From: Saccharopolyspora oryzae
Lineage (GTDB): Bacteria > Actinomycetota > Actinomycetes > Mycobacteriales > Pseudonocardiaceae
Direction of reading: 5' to 3'
NCBI RefSeq assembly: GCF_027853915.1
Contig: NZ_JAQGLA010000048.1
Coordinates: 1-52,304, forward strand
Length of the DNA: 52,304 nt
Both the position numbers and the translations under genes were made by a program. Shown here piece by piece: positions 25,692-33,945 of the stretch. Within the stretch, counting starts at the first letter, position 1; each line of letters begins with the position of its first letter. The notes under the pieces were generated by a model. That model was not told where the DNA came from, searched no databases, and saw only the letters and a program-made list of their open reading frames with translations.

Positions 25692-26488
25692 GTGGCGAAG
25701 ACCGGCGCACGGGGGCGCCGCAGGGTCCACCGTGGTCCCTGGACTTGCTAGCCGATCTCCACGCCGGGGTGCTGGACGAGCAGACCGCCGATGAGCTCCG
25801 CAGCCAGGTCCAGGACGACCCGGAGGCCAGGGAGATCCTGGCGGCGTTGGACGCCACCAGCGAGGACCTCGCCGAGCTGCCGCCGCTGACGATCCCGGAC
25901 GACGTGTCGGCCCGCATCGATGCCGCGCTCGAGAACGAGGTCCGGGCGTGGGCCGAACAGCAGCAGCACGCTGCTGCGCCGGCTGCTCCGGCAGCCGAGC
26001 AGGGCGCTCAGGTGATCGACTTCGCGGCGGCCAAGCAGCGCCGCAGGCGGCGCTTCACGCTCGGCGCCGGACTCGTCGGCGTCGCTGCAGCAGCCGCTGC
26101 CGTGGTGTTCGCGGCGATGCCGAGCAGCACCGAGGTCGGGACGCCGCAAGCACAACCACCGACGTCCTCCGCGCCCGGCGAGAAGCCGCCGCTGGCGCTG
26201 CAGGGCGACCAGGTCCACCTCAACGGCCAGCAGTTCGCCGAGGTGTTCTCCAGCCGCCAGTACCAAGGCGCGCTGAACAACCCGCAGCAACTGCTCGGCT
26301 GCTTGCAGGCGAACGGCGTGAGCAGCGGGAAACCGCTCGGCGCGCGGGAGATCACGCTCGACGGCAAGCCCGCCCAGCTGCTGGTCCTACCAGGCGGCGA
26401 AACGGGCAAGTTCCGGCTTTTAGCGGTCGCCCCGGACTGCGGTCCGGACAACCCGGCCAAGATCTCCGACAGCACCTTCGGCGGCTGA
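25688..26488 (+). CDS. Anti-sigma factor of SigM (RsmA-like)
   Basis: A 266-aa membrane protein: cytoplasmic N-terminal domain (1-120), one transmembrane helix (about 123-144) after an Arg-rich stop-transfer stretch, and an extracytoplasmic domain of about 120 residues with two cysteines (LLGCLQANGV and APDCGPDN) that may form a disulfide. There is no HxxxCxxC zinc motif, so it is not a ZAS-type redox anti-sigma. Position and overlap with sigM match Rv3912 (rsmA). It is expected to hold SigM at the membrane and release it by proteolysis. Confidence 0.85.
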   Translation: MSGEDRRTGAPQGPPWSLDLLADLHAGVLDEQTADELRSQVQDDPEAREILAALDATSEDLAELPPLTIPDDVSARIDAALENEVRAWAEQQQHAAAPAAPAAEQGAQVIDFAAAKQRRRRRFTLGAGLVGVAAAAAAVVFAAMPSSTEVGTPQAQPPTSSAPGEKPPLALQGDQVHLNGQQFAEVFSSRQYQGALNNPQQLLGCLQANGVSSGKPLGAREITLDGKPAQLLVLPGGETGKFRLLAVAPDCGPDNPAKISDSTFGG

Positions 26489-26510
26489 CCGCGTAGATCG
26501 GCATGTGCGC

Positions 26511-26544
26511 GAGGACCACGATTCCCGCTGGAACCGTGGTCCTC
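26511..26544 (+). terminator. Terminator after the anti-sigma gene
   Basis: Perfect 10-bp stem GAGGACCACG (26511-26520) / CGTGGTCCTC (26535-26544) with a 14-nt loop, then TTCGCC. It lies 22 bp past the stop and separates the sigM unit from trxBA. Confidence 0.6.
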
Positions 26545-26586
26545 TTCGCCGTGCTCGTGTGCCCTGGGGCACGGCGTCCCGTGATC

Positions 26587-26613
26587 GGGAACAGAGCCGA
26601 ATAGGATCGCGTT
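26587..26613 (+). promoter_or_regulatory. SigR/SigH-type promoter of trxBA
   Basis: GGGAAC (26587-26592), exactly 18 nt, then GTT (26611-26613). This matches the GGAAT/C-N18-GTT consensus of the thiol-stress sigma factor SigR (Streptomyces) and SigH (mycobacteria), whose best-known target is trxBA. The predicted start is about 50 nt before trxB. Confidence 0.8.
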
Positions 26614-26670
26614 GAGCCGGATACGGTCGCGCGCCGAGCGCGGCGGGAACGCTACGACGGAAGGGGCGCG

Positions 26671-27657
26671 GTGACTGGCGACGTCCGCAACGTGATCATC
26701 GTGGGCTCCGGCCCGGCCGGGTACACCGCAGCGGTGTACGCGGCGAGGGCGGAGCTCGAACCACTGGTCTTCGAGGGAACCCAGTTCGGTGGTGCGCTGA
26801 TGACCACCACCGATGTGGAGAACTTCCCGGGCTTCAAGGAAGGGATCATGGGTCCCGACCTGATGGAGCAGATGCGTTCCCAGGCCGAGCGCTTCGGCGC
26901 CGAGCTGCGCGCCGAGGACGTCGAGCGCCTCGACCTCGAGGGCGAGATCAAGACGGTGCTGGCCAACGGCGTGGAGTACCGCGCGAAGGCCGTCGTCCTG
27001 GCCATGGGCGCCGCTGCTCGCTACCTGAACGTCCCGGGTGAGGAGAAGCTCCTCGGCCACGGCGTGTCGGCCTGCGCGACCTGCGACGGGTTCTTCTTCC
27101 GCGACCAGGACATCGCCGTGATCGGCGGTGGCGACTCCGCGATGGAGGAGGCCACGTTCCTGACCCGCTTCGCGCGGTCGGTGACGATCATCCACCGCCG
27201 CGACGAGTTCCGCGCCTCGCGGATCATGCTGGAGCGCGCCCGCGCCAACGACAAGATCAAGTGGCTGACCAACAAGGCGGTCACCGAGGTCGTCGGCGAC
27301 GGCAGCGTCAGCGGCCTCAAGCTGCGCGACACCGTCACCGGTGAGACCTCCGACCTGGACGTGACCGGCATGTTCGTCGCCATCGGCCACGACCCGCGCA
27401 GCCAGCTGGTGCGCGACCAGGTCACCGTCGACGACGAGGGCTACGTGCAGGTCCAGCAGCCCACCACGCACACCGGCGTGCCCGGCGTGTTCGCCGCGGG
27501 CGACCTGGTGGACCACACCTACCGGCAGGCCATCACCGCCGCCGGGTCGGGCTGCGCCGCGGCGATCGACGCCGAGCGCTGGCTCGCCGAACACGACACG
27601 CCGACCGCTGAGGTCGCCACCGAGCTCGTCGGCGGCGGCTACGGCTCGGCCCACTGA
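26671..27657 (+). CDS. trxB: Thioredoxin reductase (NADPH)
   Basis: A 328-aa flavoprotein that transfers electrons from NADPH to thioredoxin in the cytoplasm. The FAD site is [16 protein letters not shown] (residues 11-26), the redox disulfide is CATC (Cys135, Cys138) in [12 protein letters not shown], the NADPH site is [13 protein letters not shown], and the C-terminal FAD motif is [16 protein letters not shown] at 26671 follows a purine-rich ribosome site (GGAAGGGG). It equals Rv3913 (trxB2) and is followed after 30 bp by trxA in one operon. Confidence 0.97.
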   Translation: MTGDVRNVIIVGSGPAGYTAAVYAARAELEPLVFEGTQFGGALMTTTDVENFPGFKEGIMGPDLMEQMRSQAERFGAELRAEDVERLDLEGEIKTVLANGVEYRAKAVVLAMGAAARYLNVPGEEKLLGHGVSACATCDGFFFRDQDIAVIGGGDSAMEEATFLTRFARSVTIIHRRDEFRASRIMLERARANDKIKWLTNKAVTEVVGDGSVSGLKLRDTVTGETSDLDVTGMFVAIGHDPRSQLVRDQVTVDDEGYVQVQQPTTHTGVPGVFAAGDLVDHTYRQAITAAGSGCAAAIDAERWLAEHDTPTAEVATELVGGGYGSAH

Positions 27658-27687
27658 CCCAGCAGACCGACCCCCGAGGGAGATGAC

Positions 27688-28014
27688 ATGGCCGACAACA
27701 CCGTGACCGTGGACGCCGACAGCTTCAAGAGCACCGTCCTGGACAGCGACAAGCCCGTCCTGGTGGACTTCTGGGCCACCTGGTGCGGCCCGTGCAAGAT
27801 GGTCGCCCCGGTCCTCGAGGAGATCGCCTCCGAGAACAGCGACAAGCTGACCGTCGCCAAGCTCGACATCGACAAGAACCCGAGCGTGGCGCGCGACTTC
27901 CAGGTGATGTCCGTTCCGACGCTGATCCTGTTCCAGAACGGCCAGCCGGTCAAGCAGATCGTCGGCGCCAAGCCGAAGGCCGCGCTGCTGTCCGACCTGT
28001 CCGACGTCCTGTGA
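27688..28014 (+). CDS. trxA: Thioredoxin
   Basis: A 108-aa thioredoxin with the active site WCGPCK (Cys33, Cys36) in VLVDFWATWCGPCKMVAPV, the conserved KLDIDKNP strand and the cis-Pro loop SVPTLILF. It reduces protein disulfides and is regenerated by TrxB, encoded directly upstream. GAGGGAGA precedes the ATG. It equals Rv3914 (trxC). Confidence 0.97.
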   Translation: MADNTVTVDADSFKSTVLDSDKPVLVDFWATWCGPCKMVAPVLEEIASENSDKLTVAKLDIDKNPSVARDFQVMSVPTLILFQNGQPVKQIVGAKPKAALLSDLSDVL

Positions 28015-28050
28015 ATTCGGACTCCATCTGACGCAACCGAATAACGCGGT

Positions 28051-28097
28051 CCCGCCGTCCTGTCGATATGACGTTCAGGACGGCGGGATCGTGTTTT
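28051..28097 (+). terminator. Intrinsic terminator of trxBA
   Basis: Perfect 12-bp stem CCCGCCGTCCTG (28051-28062) / CAGGACGGCGGG (28076-28087) followed by ATCGTGTTTTT. It separates trxA from cwlM. Confidence 0.85.
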
Positions 28098-28303
28098 TGC
28101 GCACCAGGAGAGATCGCGCACCCACGGACCGTTGTCGCACGTCCGCCCGGTGGCGCTGGGCCGCAGCGCCGAGTCCGGGCACACAAGGCACAATTACTCG
28201 ACGGGTTCGTCTGGAACGGCCCGCCACGCGAAGGCCGAAATCGGGTTGCACCCGACCATCCTCCGCGCCGGTCCGACCGGCGCCTGAATCGAGCGAGGAG
28301 TGC

Positions 28304-29452
28304 ATGCAGCTGCTCCACCGCGGTGACGTCGGTCCGGCCGTTGCCGAGATCAGGAACACCCTTGCAGCGCTGGGTCTGCTGGCGGCCAACGGCCGGACGG
28401 ATCCGGCGCTGTTCGACGACGCGGTGGAACAGGCGGTCCGGGTCTTCCAGCAACAACGCGGCCTGATCACCGACGGCATCGTGGGCCCGGCGACCTACCG
28501 CGCGCTCACCGAGGCCCGCTGGCGGCTCGGCGACCGGTCGCTGGCCTTCCTGGTGTCCAAGCCGATCAGCGGCGACGACGTGTTCGCGCTGCAGGAGCGG
28601 CTGCTGGAGCTGGGCTTCGACGCGGGCCGCCCGGACGGCATCTTCGGCCGCGAGACCGAGCAGGCGCTGCGCAGCTTCCAGCGCGAGTACGGCCTGAACC
28701 CGGACGGCATCTGCGGCCCGGGCACGCTGCGCGCGCTGCGGCAGCTGGCGCCGAAGGTCCGCGGCGGGCGGCCGGTGTACCTGCGCGAGCAGGAGAAGGT
28801 CCGGCGCGCCGGGCCACGGCTGCGCGGCAAGCGCATCGTGATCGACCCGGGCCACGGCGGTGCCGACCGCGGCGCCTGCATCGGCGACGTGTGCGAGGCC
28901 GACCTGACCTGGGACCTGGCCCGCCGGCTGGAGGGCCGGATGGTGGCCACCGGCATGGAAGCGCTGATCACCCGCGGGCCCAACGCCTGCCCGCCGGACG
29001 CCGATCGCGCCCTGTTCGCCAACGAGGCCGGGGCGGACATGTTCCTGTCCCTGCACATCGACGCCAACCCCTCGCCGCTGGCCGAGGGCGTGGCGAGCTT
29101 CCACTTCGGCACCGGCAACGGCACGACGTCGACCGTGGGGGAGGCCCTGGCGGGCTTCCTGCAGCGCGAGATCGTCGCCCGCACGGGCCTGCAGGACTGC
29201 CACACCCAGGCCAAGACCTGGGAGGTGCTGCGGCTGACCCGGATGCCCGCGGTGCGGATGGAGCTGGGTTACCTGACCAACGCCCGCGACCGCTCCCGCC
29301 TGCTCGACCCGGCGTTCCGCGATGTGATCGCGGAGGGCCTGCTGGTCGCGGTGAAGCGCCTCTACCTGCTCGGCAAGGACGACCAGCCGACGGGCACCTT
29401 CACCTTCGACGACCTCCTCCGCCACGAGCTCGCCCGAGCCGAAGGCGCCTGA
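28304..29452 (+). CDS. cwlM: CwlM-like peptidoglycan amidase-fold regulator
   Basis: A 382-aa protein with two peptidoglycan-binding repeats (about 5-65, GPAVAEIRNTLAALG...GIVGPATYRAL; and 85-150, VFALQERLLELGFDAGRPDGIFG...GICGPGTLRAL) and an Amidase_3 domain (about 175-350) with IDPGHGG, CEADLTWDLA, LSLHIDANP and MELGYLTN, so the zinc ligands and catalytic Glu appear present. There is no signal peptide, matching mycobacterial CwlM (Rv3915), which works in the cytoplasm: when phosphorylated by PknB it activates MurA. Thr residues in the tail TGTFTFDDLL are candidate phosphosites. ATG at 28304 has GAGGAG upstream; the open frame from 28091 covers the trxA terminator region and is not coding. 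Confidence 0.9.
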   Translation: MQLLHRGDVGPAVAEIRNTLAALGLLAANGRTDPALFDDAVEQAVRVFQQQRGLITDGIVGPATYRALTEARWRLGDRSLAFLVSKPISGDDVFALQERLLELGFDAGRPDGIFGRETEQALRSFQREYGLNPDGICGPGTLRALRQLAPKVRGGRPVYLREQEKVRRAGPRLRGKRIVIDPGHGGADRGACIGDVCEADLTWDLARRLEGRMVATGMEALITRGPNACPPDADRALFANEAGADMFLSLHIDANPSPLAEGVASFHFGTGNGTTSTVGEALAGFLQREIVARTGLQDCHTQAKTWEVLRLTRMPAVRMELGYLTNARDRSRLLDPAFRDVIAEGLLVAVKRLYLLGKDDQPTGTFTFDDLLRHELARAEGA

Positions 29453-29466
29453 CCCCCTGGTTCGAC

Positions 29467-29510
29467 GCAAATTCAATGGAAATTGGACATCTGATTTCCA
29501 TTGAATTTGC
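29467..29510. terminator. Hairpin between convergent cwlM and acetyltransferase genes
   Basis: Perfect 17-bp stem GCAAATTCAATGGAAAT (29467-29483) / ATTTCCATTGAATTTGC (29494-29510) with a 10-nt loop. It is AT-rich, 14 bp after the cwlM stop, and related to the hairpin at 2031-2078. Confidence 0.65.
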
Positions 29511-29584
29511 ACCCGATGAGAGCTGATTTCCGCATGACGGAAGTTTCGGGTGGGGATTTGTCGACTTGGTGATCTGTCGACGGG

Positions 29585-30211
29585 TCAGGCTCCGCCGATC
29601 ACCGGTTCCGCCGTCTTGATGGTGACCGAGCTGAGGAGGCGCTCGAGGGCTGCTTCGACGTCTTCCTTCCAGGAGATCGCCGTGCGCAGCTCCAGCCGCA
29701 TCCGGGGCCACTTGGGGTGCTGGCGGACCGTCTTGAACCCGACCTGCTGCAGGAACCCGGCGGGGATCACGCAGCTCTCAGCGGCTCCCTGGAGGTCGCC
29801 GAAGGCCTCGACGGCCTTGACCCCGCGTCGGGTCAGATCTTTCGCGACGTTCTGCACCAGGACCCGGCCGAGGCCGCTGTGCTCGAACTCCGGCAGCACG
29901 CGCAGCGCGGTCATCAGCACGGCGTCCGCGCTGACCGGCGCGGTGGGGAACGCCGCAGCGCGCGGCACCGCGGCCGGCGGGGCGTACATCGCATAACCGG
30001 CCGGAACGCCGTCGACGTAGATGATCCGTCCGCAGGAGCCCCACTCCAGCAGCACGCTGGAGACCCAGGCCTCCTTCTCCAGTTCGGTCTCGCCGAACTC
30101 CTCCGCCTGCTCCCGGATGTGCGGCGCGAGTTCCCAGAAGACGCACCGACGACACCGCTTGGGCAGGTGGTCGAGGTTGTCCAGCGTGACGCCGACGACG
30201 CGTCGCGACAC
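29585..30211 (-). CDS. GNAT-type acetyltransferase (Rv3916c-like)
   Basis: A 208-aa protein. An N-terminal KRCRRCVFWEL (two cysteines) precedes GRIIYVDGVPAGYAMYAPP and a GNAT acetyl-CoA-binding segment VLPEFEHSGLGRVLVQNVAKDLTRRGVKAVEAFG (the GLGR turn is the pantetheine site), then IPAGFLQQVGFKTVRQHPKWPRMRLEL. Substrate unknown. The GTG at 30211 is chosen because AGGAGG lies just upstream; an open frame to 30517 crosses the divergent promoter region. Same position and direction as Rv3916c between cwlM and parB. Confidence 0.85.
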   Translation of the reverse strand: MSRRVVGVTLDNLDHLPKRCRRCVFWELAPHIREQAEEFGETELEKEAWVSSVLLEWGSCGRIIYVDGVPAGYAMYAPPAAVPRAAAFPTAPVSADAVLMTALRVLPEFEHSGLGRVLVQNVAKDLTRRGVKAVEAFGDLQGAAESCVIPAGFLQQVGFKTVRQHPKWPRMRLELRTAISWKEDVEAALERLLSSVTIKTAEPVIGGA

Positions 30212-30335
30212 CTGACCTCCTGGAAAGACCCGCACGAACCCGCACCGCAGGCGGGAATGTGGCCAGGATAAGCGCCCGCGCCCCGACACCGGAAGCTCCG
30301 CCGAGCACGGACAGCGACTCGATGGGGTGAGATGA

Positions 30336-30351
30336 GTTACCGACGAGTCAG
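30336..30351. promoter_or_regulatory. GTTACCGACGAGTCAG operator-like box in the acetyltransferase/aminotransferase divergent region
   Basis: The first 13 bases (GTTACCGACGAGT) are identical to the dyad at 8960 in front of the acyl-CoA oxidase, but the right half is degenerate (CAG instead of AAC). A TATAGAAT -10-like hexamer region lies at 30401 before the aminotransferase. Confidence 0.35.
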
Positions 30352-30471
30352 TTTGTGAGAGGTCTGGGTTACATCCGGGGTGGGTCGGAGCGATACGCCC
30401 TATAGAATCGCCGGAATCGTTTCTGGCCCGACCAGGACGAACAGTGCGCACAACCGAAATCGGAGCGCGAT

Positions 30472-31797
30472 ATGACGGATCACGGAAGTCAGCCGACCCC
30501 GCCGGACAAGCCCGCACGCAACCTCGACGCGTACCGGGCGCACTACGCCGAGCGGACCGCAGGGATGACCGCTTCCGAGATCCGAGCTCTCTTCGCCGTC
30601 GCCAGCCGCCCCGAGGTGGTCTCGCTGGCCGGCGGCATGCCGAACCTGGCGGCGCTCCCGCTGGACTCGCTGGCCGCCGAGGTGGCGCGGCTGGTGGCCG
30701 AGGACGGGCAGGTGGCGCTGCAGTACGGCTCCGCCCACGGCGTGCCGGAGCTGCGCGAGCAGATCTGCGACGTGATGGCGCTGGAGGGCATCTCCGCGCA
30801 CCCGGACGACGTGATGGTCACCGCGGGCTCCCAGATGGCCCTGGACATGGTCACCCGGATCTTCTGCGACCCGGGTGACGTCATCCTCGCCGAGGGCCCG
30901 TCCTACGTCGGCGCGCTGGGCTCCTTCGCGGCCTACCAGGCCGAGGTGGTCCACGTGGCGATGGACGACGACGGCCTCGACCCGGCCGCGCTGCGCCAGG
31001 CGATCGCGGACGTGACCGCGCAGGGCAAGCGGATCAAGTTCCTCTACACGATCCCGAACTTCCACAACCCGGGCGGCATCACGCTGGCCGTGCCGCGGCG
31101 CTCGGAGGTCCTGGAGATCTGCGCCGAGCACGGCATCCTCGTGGTGGAGGACAACCCGTACGGCCTGCTCGGCTTCGACGGGAAGGCGCTGCCCGCGCTG
31201 CGCAGCATGGACGCCGACAACGTGGTCTACCTCGGCTCGTTCTCCAAGACCTTCGCCTCCGGTCTGCGCGTCGGCTGGGTCCTCGCGCCGCACGCGATCC
31301 GCGAGAAGCTGGTGCTGACCGCCGAGTCCGCGACGCTGTGCCCGCCCACGCTGAACCAGATGATCGTGTCGCGCTACCTGAGCACGCACGACTGGCAGGG
31401 CCAGATCAAGATCTTCCAGGAGCAGTACCGGGAGCGCCGCGATGCGATGCTCAGCGCCCTGGAGCAGTACATGCCGCCGGGGTGCACGTGGACGCGTCCG
31501 GACGGCGGCTTCTTCGTCTGGCTGACCGTGCCGGAAGGCGTGGACACCAAGGCGATGCTGCCGCGGGCGGTGACCCAGCGGGTCGCCTACGTGTCCGGTA
31601 CCGGCTTCTACCGCGGTGGGTTCGGCAGCCGCCAGATGCGGCTGTCGTTCTGCTACCCGACGCCGGAGCGCATCCGGGAGGGCGTGCGCCGCTTGGCCAA
31701 CACGCTGACCGAGGAGATGGAGCTGGTCCGCACCTTCGGTTCGGTGCCGCAGCGCAGCGTGCCGGGTCCGCAGGCGCCGTCGCCCGATACCGCCTAG
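30472..31797 (+). CDS. PLP-dependent class I aminotransferase (2-aminoadipate aminotransferase-like)
   Basis: A 441-aa fold-type I aminotransferase without a GntR domain, so not a MocR regulator. Landmarks: VVSLAGGMPNLAALPLD at the N-terminus, LQYGSAHGVPELREQI, TAGSQMALDMV, FLYTIPNFHNPGGITL, VVEDNPYGLLGF and the PLP lysine in LGSFSKTFASGLRVGW (Lys259), with Arg in RQMRLSFCYPTPE for the substrate carboxylate. The family transaminates aromatic amino acids, 2-aminoadipate or branched-chain 2-oxoacids; specificity cannot be read here. ATG at 30472. It is absent from this position in M. tuberculosis, and forms a two-gene insertion with the Ddl-type gene downstream. Confidence 0.9.
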   Translation: MTDHGSQPTPPDKPARNLDAYRAHYAERTAGMTASEIRALFAVASRPEVVSLAGGMPNLAALPLDSLAAEVARLVAEDGQVALQYGSAHGVPELREQICDVMALEGISAHPDDVMVTAGSQMALDMVTRIFCDPGDVILAEGPSYVGALGSFAAYQAEVVHVAMDDDGLDPAALRQAIADVTAQGKRIKFLYTIPNFHNPGGITLAVPRRSEVLEICAEHGILVVEDNPYGLLGFDGKALPALRSMDADNVVYLGSFSKTFASGLRVGWVLAPHAIREKLVLTAESATLCPPTLNQMIVSRYLSTHDWQGQIKIFQEQYRERRDAMLSALEQYMPPGCTWTRPDGGFFVWLTVPEGVDTKAMLPRAVTQRVAYVSGTGFYRGGFGSRQMRLSFCYPTPERIREGVRRLANTLTEEMELVRTFGSVPQRSVPGPQAPSPDTA

Positions 31798-31816
31798 TAC
31801 TTCCCGTTTTCCGTAC

Positions 31817-31856
31817 AGTCCACTGTGCACGGGATTTCCGCCGTGCACAGTGGACT
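31817..31856 (+). terminator. Hairpin between the aminotransferase and Ddl-like genes
   Basis: Perfect 16-bp stem AGTCCACTGTGCACGG (31817-31832) / CCGTGCACAGTGGACT (31841-31856) with an 8-nt loop. It is 20 bp past the aminotransferase stop and 23 bp before the next start, so it may tune readthrough. Confidence 0.65.
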
Positions 31857-31879
31857 ACTACTTTCCAGGGGTGTGTTGA

Positions 31880-32830
31880 GTGTCTGATCGCTGGGTCGCC
31901 GTGCTCGCAGGTGGGCTTTCGCACGAGCGCGAGGTGTCGTTGCGCTCCGGGCGCCGGCTGTCGGCGGCGCTGCGCTCGGTCGGCCTGACCGTGGCGGAGT
32001 GGGACGCCGACGCCCGACTGCTGTCCCGCATCGAGCAGGAGCGGCCGGACGCCGTCGTGGTCGCGCTGCACGGCGGTGAAGGCGAGAACGGTGCGGTGCA
32101 GGCTGTGCTGGAGATGCTCGACGTCCCGTACGTGGGCACCGGCCCGCACGCGTGCCGCCGGGCGTGGGACAAGCCGACCGCCAAGGCGGAGCTCGCCCGC
32201 GCTGGTCTGGCCACTCCGGACTGGGTGTCGCTGCCGCACTCCACCTTCCGCGAGCTGGGCGCTCAGGCCGTCCTGGACGCTCTCGTGGCCAAGCTGGGCC
32301 TGCCGCTGATGCTCAAGCCGGACCAGGGCGGTTCGGCGCTGGGTGCGCAGGTGGTGCGCGACGCCGCCGAGCTGCCGTCGGCGATGGTGGGCGCGCTGTC
32401 CTACGGCGACACCGTGCTCGTCGAGCGGTTCGTCGAGGGGACCGAGGTGGCGATCACCGTCATCGACGGGCCGGACGGACCGGAGGCGCTGCCCGCAGTT
32501 CAGATCGAGCCGGCCGACGGCGTCTACGACTACACCGCTCGCTACACCGCCGGTCTCACGAGCTACCACGCGCCCGCCGAGATCTCGCCGGAAGCGGCGG
32601 CGGCCGCGGGCGAGCTCGCGATCGCCGCGCACCGGCTGCTCGGCCTCCGCGACGTCTCCCGGACCGACGCGATCATCGACCGCGACGGCACGCCGCACTT
32701 CCTGGAAGTCAACGTGTCGCCCGGCCTGACCGAGACCTCGCTGCTGCCGATGGCGGTCGAGGCCGCCGGCCGGTCGTTGGGGGAGGTCTTCGCCGGACTC
32801 GTCGAGCGGGCGATCGCGCGAGCTCGATGA
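31880..32830 (+). CDS. D-alanine--D-alanine ligase family protein (ATP-grasp)
   Basis: A 316-aa ATP-grasp ligase with Ddl landmarks: LAGGLSHEREVSLRSG, ALHGGEGENGAVQAVLEMLDVPYVGTG, ATP-binding Lys in LMLKPDQGGSALG, VERFVEGTEVAI, omega loop YDYTARYTAG, and FLEVNVSPGLTETSLLP. Ddl joins two D-Ala for peptidoglycan. Compared with E. coli DdlB, the Glu15-, Ser150- and Tyr216-type positions are kept, arguing for D-Ala rather than D-Lac as the second substrate, but Ser151 is Ala and Lys215 is Arg. Mycobacteria carry their single Ddl elsewhere, so this may be a second paralogue. GTG at 31880. It ends six bases before a parS site. Confidence 0.85.
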   Translation: MSDRWVAVLAGGLSHEREVSLRSGRRLSAALRSVGLTVAEWDADARLLSRIEQERPDAVVVALHGGEGENGAVQAVLEMLDVPYVGTGPHACRRAWDKPTAKAELARAGLATPDWVSLPHSTFRELGAQAVLDALVAKLGLPLMLKPDQGGSALGAQVVRDAAELPSAMVGALSYGDTVLVERFVEGTEVAITVIDGPDGPEALPAVQIEPADGVYDYTARYTAGLTSYHAPAEISPEAAAAAGELAIAAHRLLGLRDVSRTDAIIDRDGTPHFLEVNVSPGLTETSLLPMAVEAAGRSLGEVFAGLVERAIARAR

Positions 32831-32835
32831 GTCGC

Positions 32836-32851
32836 TGTTTCACGTGAAACA
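32836..32851. promoter_or_regulatory. parS: parS site 1
   Basis: TGTTTCACGTGAAACA, a perfect 16-bp match to the ParB-binding consensus, in the convergent ddl/parB gap. Confidence 0.97.
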
Positions 32852-32883
32852 AAGGGCCGGTCTCCCGCAGGAGACCGGCCCTT
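32852..32883. terminator. Bidirectional terminator between ddl-like and parB
   Basis: Perfect 14-bp stem AAGGGCCGGTCTCC (32852-32865) / GGAGACCGGCCCTT (32870-32883) with a CGCA tetraloop, directly abutting parS 1. Confidence 0.85.
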
Positions 32884-32940
32884 CTTGTCGCGCTCTTCAG
32901 TCACGGAATGTGATCGTCACCGTGACAAAAGACCCCGGTG

Positions 32941-33945
32941 TCATTCCTCTTTGAGTCCGCGGGCCTGTTCACCCAAGATCAACTCCGCGACCCGCTCGAG
33001 GTCGTCCACGGAGCCGAACTCCACGACGATCCGCCCCTTCCGGCGTCCGCGCTCGACCTTGACCCGCGTGTCGAAGTGGTCGGCCAACCGGTTGGCGAGC
33101 CGGTCGAAGCCGGGGGACTGGATCGGCTTCTTCGCCTCGGTCTTCTTCTTCGGAGCCTCCCGCTTGAGGAGCGTCACCTGCTCCTCGGTCGCCCGGACCG
33201 AGAGCCCTTCCGCGACGATCCGCTTCGCCAGCTCCTCCTGCTGCCCGACGTCGTCCAGGCTCAGCAAGGCGCGGGCGTGCCCGGCCGAGAGCACGCCGAC
33301 GGCCACCCGCCGCTGCACCTCGAGCGGCAGCTTCAGCAGCCGGATGGTGTTGGTGATGACCGGACGGCTGCGGCCGATCCGGTCCGCCAGCTCGTCGTGC
33401 GTCACGCCGAACTCGTCCAGCAGCTGCTGGTAGGCCGCCGCCTCTTCGAGCGGGTTGAGCTGCACCCGGTGGATGTTCTCCAGCAGGGCGTCCCGCAGCA
33501 TCGCGTCGTCCTGCGTCTTGCGGACGATCGCCGGGATGAACTCCAGCCCGGCCAGCTGCGAAGCGCGCCACCGGCGCTCGCCCATGATGAGCTCGAACTG
33601 GTCGGTCTCCAGCTCCCGCACGACGATCGGCTGCATCAGGCCGAACTCGCGGATGGAGTGCTGCAGCTCGTGCAGCGCCTCCTCGTCGAAAACCTGCCGC
33701 GGCTGCTTCGGGTTCGGCGTGATCGAGGAGATGGCGATCTCGCGGTAGACCGCGCCGGCGACCTCACCACCGCTGGTTTCACGTGAAACCTCGGGAGCGG
33801 GCGGCTCCGGCGGCGTGAATGCCGAACCACCGCGCACCCTGGTGCCGCGCAGCGCGGCGCCGTCCGTCCCCGCCGGTCCCGCTGGGGGACCGCTGGGGAT
33901 CAGCGCGGCGATGCCGCGTCCCAGACCACCTCGACGCTCGCTCAT
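32941..33945 (-). CDS. parB: Chromosome-partitioning protein ParB
   Basis: A 334-aa CTP-dependent DNA clamp that loads at parS and spreads to organise the origin for segregation. N-terminal tail ([17 protein letters not shown], the segment that stimulates ParA ATPase), then the CTP-binding domain with [16 protein letters not shown] and [25 protein letters not shown], the helix-turn-helix ([26 protein letters not shown]), and a C-terminal Lys-rich linker and dimerisation domain. The ATG at 33945 overlaps the parA stop by four bases, indicating coupling. Bases 33775-33790 inside the gene are a parS site, encoded as VSRET. Confidence 0.96.
   Translation of the reverse strand: MSERRGGLGRGIAALIPSGPPAGPAGTDGAALRGTRVRGGSAFTPPEPPAPEVSRETSGGEVAGAVYREIAISSITPNPKQPRQVFDEEALHELQHSIREFGLMQPIVVRELETDQFELIMGERRWRASQLAGLEFIPAIVRKTQDDAMLRDALLENIHRVQLNPLEEAAAYQQLLDEFGVTHDELADRIGRSRPVITNTIRLLKLPLEVQRRVAVGVLSAGHARALLSLDDVGQQEELAKRIVAEGLSVRATEEQVTLLKREAPKKKTEAKKPIQSPGFDRLANRLADHFDTRVKVERGRRKGRIVVEFGSVDDLERVAELILGEQARGLKEE
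33775..33790. promoter_or_regulatory. parS: parS site 2, inside parB
   Basis: GGTTTCACGTGAAACC; the 14-bp core GTTTCACGTGAAAC is perfect. It encodes VSRET in the linker between the N-terminal tail and the CTP-binding domain of ParB. Confidence 0.95.

Noticed and set aside
28091..28303. 71-codon N-terminal extension of CwlM
   Set aside because: It begins in the trxA terminator, lacks homology-like composition, and the ATG at 28304 has GAGGAG and the conserved start.
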